The notes under the pieces: generated by a model
The model's input: the letters and a program-made list of their open reading frames with translations, nothing else
The model's database searches: none
What the model was told of the DNA's origin: nothing
Shown here: positions 12,238 to 12,386 of the stretch, one piece after another
Layout of the letters: each line of letters starts with the position of its first letter
How positions within the stretch are numbered: position 1 is the stretch's first letter
Source of the DNA: JAGXQV01 sp041674485
Lineage (GTDB): Bacteria; Pseudomonadota; Gammaproteobacteria; Burkholderiales; Sulfuricellaceae
NCBI GenBank assembly: GCA_041674485.1
Contig: JBAYVP010000128.1
Span: forward strand, 1 to 12,386
DNA: 12,386 nucleotides
Direction: 5' to 3'
Position numbers and translations under genes: made by a program

Positions 12238-12386
12238 AATCTTCCAATCGTTCCCACGGTCTCCGCTCATCGTTACACACAAGTGTCAAGGCAGAGGCGA
12301 GCGCAGGTTTGCTCCCTTCTCCCGCAGGCGGGAGAAGGGCCGGGGATGAGGGCGTTTGCGTATTGGCAACCGCTATCGATGTGCAA
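12234..12386 (+). CDS. Partial open frame overlapping cheY by ATGA, runs off the window
   Basis: An ATG at 12234 overlaps the cheY stop (ATGA), with GGGAGGGG just upstream, and the frame stays open for 51 codons to the window edge. This placement suggests translational coupling to the next chemosensory gene. The first codons, however, cross a CGTTCCCAC remnant and a hairpin repeat (12314-12339), giving a low-complexity peptide (LLPSPAGGRRAGDEG). Either a repeat has inserted into the 5' end of the gene, or the ATG is a leftover and the true gene starts beyond the window. I do not recognise the product. Confidence 0.3.
   Translation, partial: MKSSNRSHGLRSSLHTSVKAEASAGLLPSPAGGRRAGDEGVCVLATAIDVQ
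12314..12339. repeat. Short perfect palindrome CCCTTCTCCCGC
   Basis: CCCTTCTCCCGC (12314-12325) pairs with GCGGGAGAAGGG (12328-12339) around AG. It is a common style of intergenic proteobacterial palindrome, here lying inside an open frame. Confidence 0.85.

Overview
This 12.4 kb window looks like an environmental proteobacterium, most likely a betaproteobacterium of the Gallionella/Nitrosomonas kind. That placement is an inference from moderate-to-high GC coding sequence, AT-rich promoter regions and a heavy load of small palindromic repeats; no rRNA or housekeeping marker is present to settle it.

Layout. (1) 335-2233: a soluble three-PAS, NarL-type sensor histidine kinase. (2) 2234-2975: a gene-free spacer packed with four large hairpin repeats. 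(3) 2976-3617: a NarL/FixJ response regulator, probably the kinase's partner. (4) 3624-4454, minus strand: a type II toxin-antitoxin pair, with the toxin gene split by an insertion. (5) 4955-12237, plus strand: a chemosensory cluster. Its order is a double-tip soluble chemoreceptor, a triple-domain CheW, CheB, a HEAT-repeat protein, CheR and a single-domain CheY-like receiver. An open frame runs off the right edge in an ATGA overlap with cheY. No cheA lies in the window; it may follow downstream.

How the genes fit together. The receptor lacks any membrane segment or ligand domain, so the cluster probably senses a cytoplasmic signal or acts through a partner. CheR and CheB would methylate and demethylate the receptor, the triple CheW would scaffold receptor and kinase arrays, and the CheY-like protein would carry the output. 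Target (flagella, type IV pili or another function) cannot be read from the sequence.

Main discovery. Two copies of an apparently non-autonomous mobile element (MITE-like) occur at 3771-4036 and 11597-11862, in opposite orientations. Each is exactly 266 bp, with 18-bp terminal inverted repeats (CCT...AGG) and a perfect 5-bp target duplication (TTCAA and ATGAT). They align without gaps at about 83% identity (45 mismatches counted by hand). Removing copy 1 restores a complete 100-residue toxin reading frame. Removing copy 2 restores a 4-bp ATGA overlap between cheR and cheY. Several differences between the copies are paired changes that keep hairpins intact, so the folded form seems to be under selection. 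Almost every other spacer holds a different hairpin repeat, and one of these supplies the receptor gene's stop codon.
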